This document shows, piece by piece, positions 62,829 to 64,000 of a stretch of 64,000 bases of DNA; the stretch's first letter is position 1; each line of letters begins with the position of its first letter. Both the position numbers and the translations under genes were made by a program. The stretch spans positions 1-64,000 of the forward strand of contig JAQMWT010000020.1 of the NCBI GenBank assembly GCA_029834535.1, in the 5' to 3' direction. The notes beneath the pieces were generated by a model. It was not told the origin of the DNA, did no database searches, and saw only the letters and a program-made list of their open reading frames with translations. The stretch is from Chrysophaeum taylorii. Taxonomy: Eukaryota; Sar; Pelagophyceae; Pelagomonadales; Pelagomonadaceae.

Positions 62829-63856
62829 AGTTTGATGACGTGACTAGCATCATACCCGAGTTCGGCGAGGACGGTGCCCTCTTTTAGGGGGTCCGCGCGC
62901 GGACCGCAGAGCGCGTCGTAGACGCCAGGGAGGCCACACACCAAGGTGCGGGTGCGCGGGTTCGGGGGAAACGCGTGATCGCGCACGACATCCCTCCCAA
63001 CCCATCCGACCTCCCGCCTCTGATTCGGGCCTAGGGGGAGTTTCTCAAAATCCAGAGGCAGGGGCGGCCGCATGAGCGCCGCTTCCGAGGTCGCAAAGCC
63101 TTCCTTCACAACTTTGCGCTTCACGCCCGTGCGGACGTTGGCATACCTCGATCCGACGCAGTAGACGACGGTCAGACGGTCCGGAAACTCGCGCGCCCAC
63201 CGGTCCAACGTCTCCCTGAGGAGGACGTCTTTCACGGATCGGTTGCCGTACATGAGGACAACCTTGGTCGTATCCCCGGGCGTAAAGAGGAGCCGCTCGA
63301 GGCACTGTATCATGGGCGCGATCCCGGCACCGACGGCGATCATGTTCACGCGATCGACGCCTTCGAACGGGTACCGGAAATTGACGTTCCCATACCTTAG
63401 CTCCGCGCAGGCCGGTGCTTCGTGGACAAAGGTGCTGACGGCCCCCGGAGGCCGGTAGCTCGCTGCGAAGGCTGGCGTCTCGTTCTGGCCTTCGGGCCGA
63501 AACCCCCATTCCCGATACATTTTGACGAGCAACGCGAATTCCCCGGAAGATTCCGCGCGCAGCGACAGCCGATCGAACGACGCCGCCTCGGCGATGGGAG
63601 TGTACGGACGCACCGCATCCCCGCCCCCGTGTTCGCGTCCCGGAGCTTTCAGGTGAATGCACCCGCACACCGGGAGCCTCAGGGGAGTGTCGTCGGGGGT
63701 TGCGAACACAAACACGGCAGTGTCGTGGTTGTGGGGGACCACCCGCTTCAGGGGACACGGGGTCCACGTCGCAGGGAGCCCGCACCCCTCATCACGACAC
63801 AGGGCATAACCCGAAGACGTGGCCAGGCAACATCGCGCGGCCTGTCGCCACATCAT
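62825..63856 (-). CDS. NADH-cytochrome b5 reductase-like flavoprotein
   Basis: 343 residues. Signatures in order: CIHLKAPG, the FAD-binding VRPYTPIAE, AVGAGIAPMIQCLERLL and VVLMYGNRSVKDVLLRETLD (NADH lobe), and the terminal VCGLPGVYDALCGPRADPLK followed by LAELGYDASHVIKL, as in cytochrome b5 reductases. Such enzymes pass electrons from NADH to cytochrome b5 for desaturation and sterol synthesis. The N-terminus (MMWRQAARCCLATSSGYALC) could be a mitochondrial leader or anchor. A ~35-residue insertion containing YREWGFRPEGQNE replaces the usual short loop after the FAD lobe. The gene is convergent with, and overlaps, another flavin reductase gene. Confidence 0.8.
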   Translation of the reverse strand: MMWRQAARCCLATSSGYALCRDEGCGLPATWTPCPLKRVVPHNHDTAVFVFATPDDTPLRLPVCGCIHLKAPGREHGGGDAVRPYTPIAEAASFDRLSLRAESSGEFALLVKMYREWGFRPEGQNETPAFAASYRPPGAVSTFVHEAPACAELRYGNVNFRYPFEGVDRVNMIAVGAGIAPMIQCLERLLFTPGDTTKVVLMYGNRSVKDVLLRETLDRWAREFPDRLTVVYCVGSRYANVRTGVKRKVVKEGFATSEAALMRPPLPLDFEKLPLGPNQRREVGWVGRDVVRDHAFPPNPRTRTLVCGLPGVYDALCGPRADPLKEGTVLAELGYDASHVIKL

Positions 63857-64000
63857 CCTACTTGTTCTTTTTAAAGGTCGAGACTGTGGTGTGATGCGTT
63901 GTTGTTGGTAGGTCTAAGGGTCATCATGTACTGCGCGCTGGTGGGGGGTTAAGCGTCGTGCCTGGAGGGCAGAAGGATCCCAAAGTCGAGCCCGAGAGCA
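63857..64000. other. Upstream region of the reductase gene
   Basis: No feature recognised up to the window edge. Confidence 0.5.

Overview
The window is nuclear DNA from a GC-rich, flagellated alga with a secondary plastid, most likely a photosynthetic stramenopile of the pelagophyte/chrysophyte kind. The eukaryotic calls rest on a COG1 vesicle tether, an SMP3/PIGZ-type GPI mannosyltransferase, a UAP56/SUB2 helicase, an alpha-tubulin acetyltransferase, 47-55 nt introns and LTR retrotransposons. The plastid is implied by an MGDG synthase and by an LPA1-family photosystem II protein whose signal peptide runs into an AF|V motif, as in heterokont bipartite plastid leaders. Species-level assignment is inference.

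Layout. 1-8.7 kb: two decayed copies of an alpha-tubulin acetyltransferase/methyltransferase block on either side of a tandem array (array A). The right-hand methyltransferase is intact. 8.8-13.4 kb: a Ty1/copia element with near-identical 96-bp LTRs and a 5-bp target duplication. 14.0-20.9 kb: five co-directional minus-strand genes (LRR/PH-like protein, membrane protein, SHMT, GPI mannosyltransferase, sulfotransferase), two of them 7 bp apart. 21.1-22.5 kb: MGDG synthase on the plus strand. 22.9-25.9 kb: a second, more decayed copia element carrying a nested insertion. 26.8-31.0 kb: a TKL-like kinase, an uncharacterised protein whose 3' end overlaps it, and a TauD-dioxygenase/formamidase fusion interrupted by one in-frame TGA. 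31.1-35.3 and 37.0-47.1 kb: arrays B and C, flanking a lone SUB2 gene. 47.8-55.5 kb: a long multi-intron gene for a fatty-acyl-AMP ligase/carrier/membrane hexapeptide protein. 55.9-63.9 kb: a very compact run (COG1, LPA1, small ORF, ankyrin protein, PNPOx-like/reductase fusion, cytochrome-b5-reductase-like protein) with 60-93 bp divergent gaps and overlapping convergent 3' ends.

The most unusual content is the set of 18 head-to-tail ~1 kb units in arrays A, B and C. On the minus strand every unit carries a frameshifted C-terminal PIF1-type helicase relic of the kind found in Helitrons. In all three arrays the outer ends read A|TC...CTTG|T on that strand, and most internal junctions join CTTG directly to TC. 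That is what rolling-circle concatemers of a short non-autonomous Helitron would look like.

The genes do not form one pathway. Themes are plastid lipid and photosystem biogenesis (MGD, LPA1), the secretory/GPI route (COG1, SMP3-like, sulfotransferase), RNA export (SUB2) and lipid or peptide secondary metabolism (FAAL protein).
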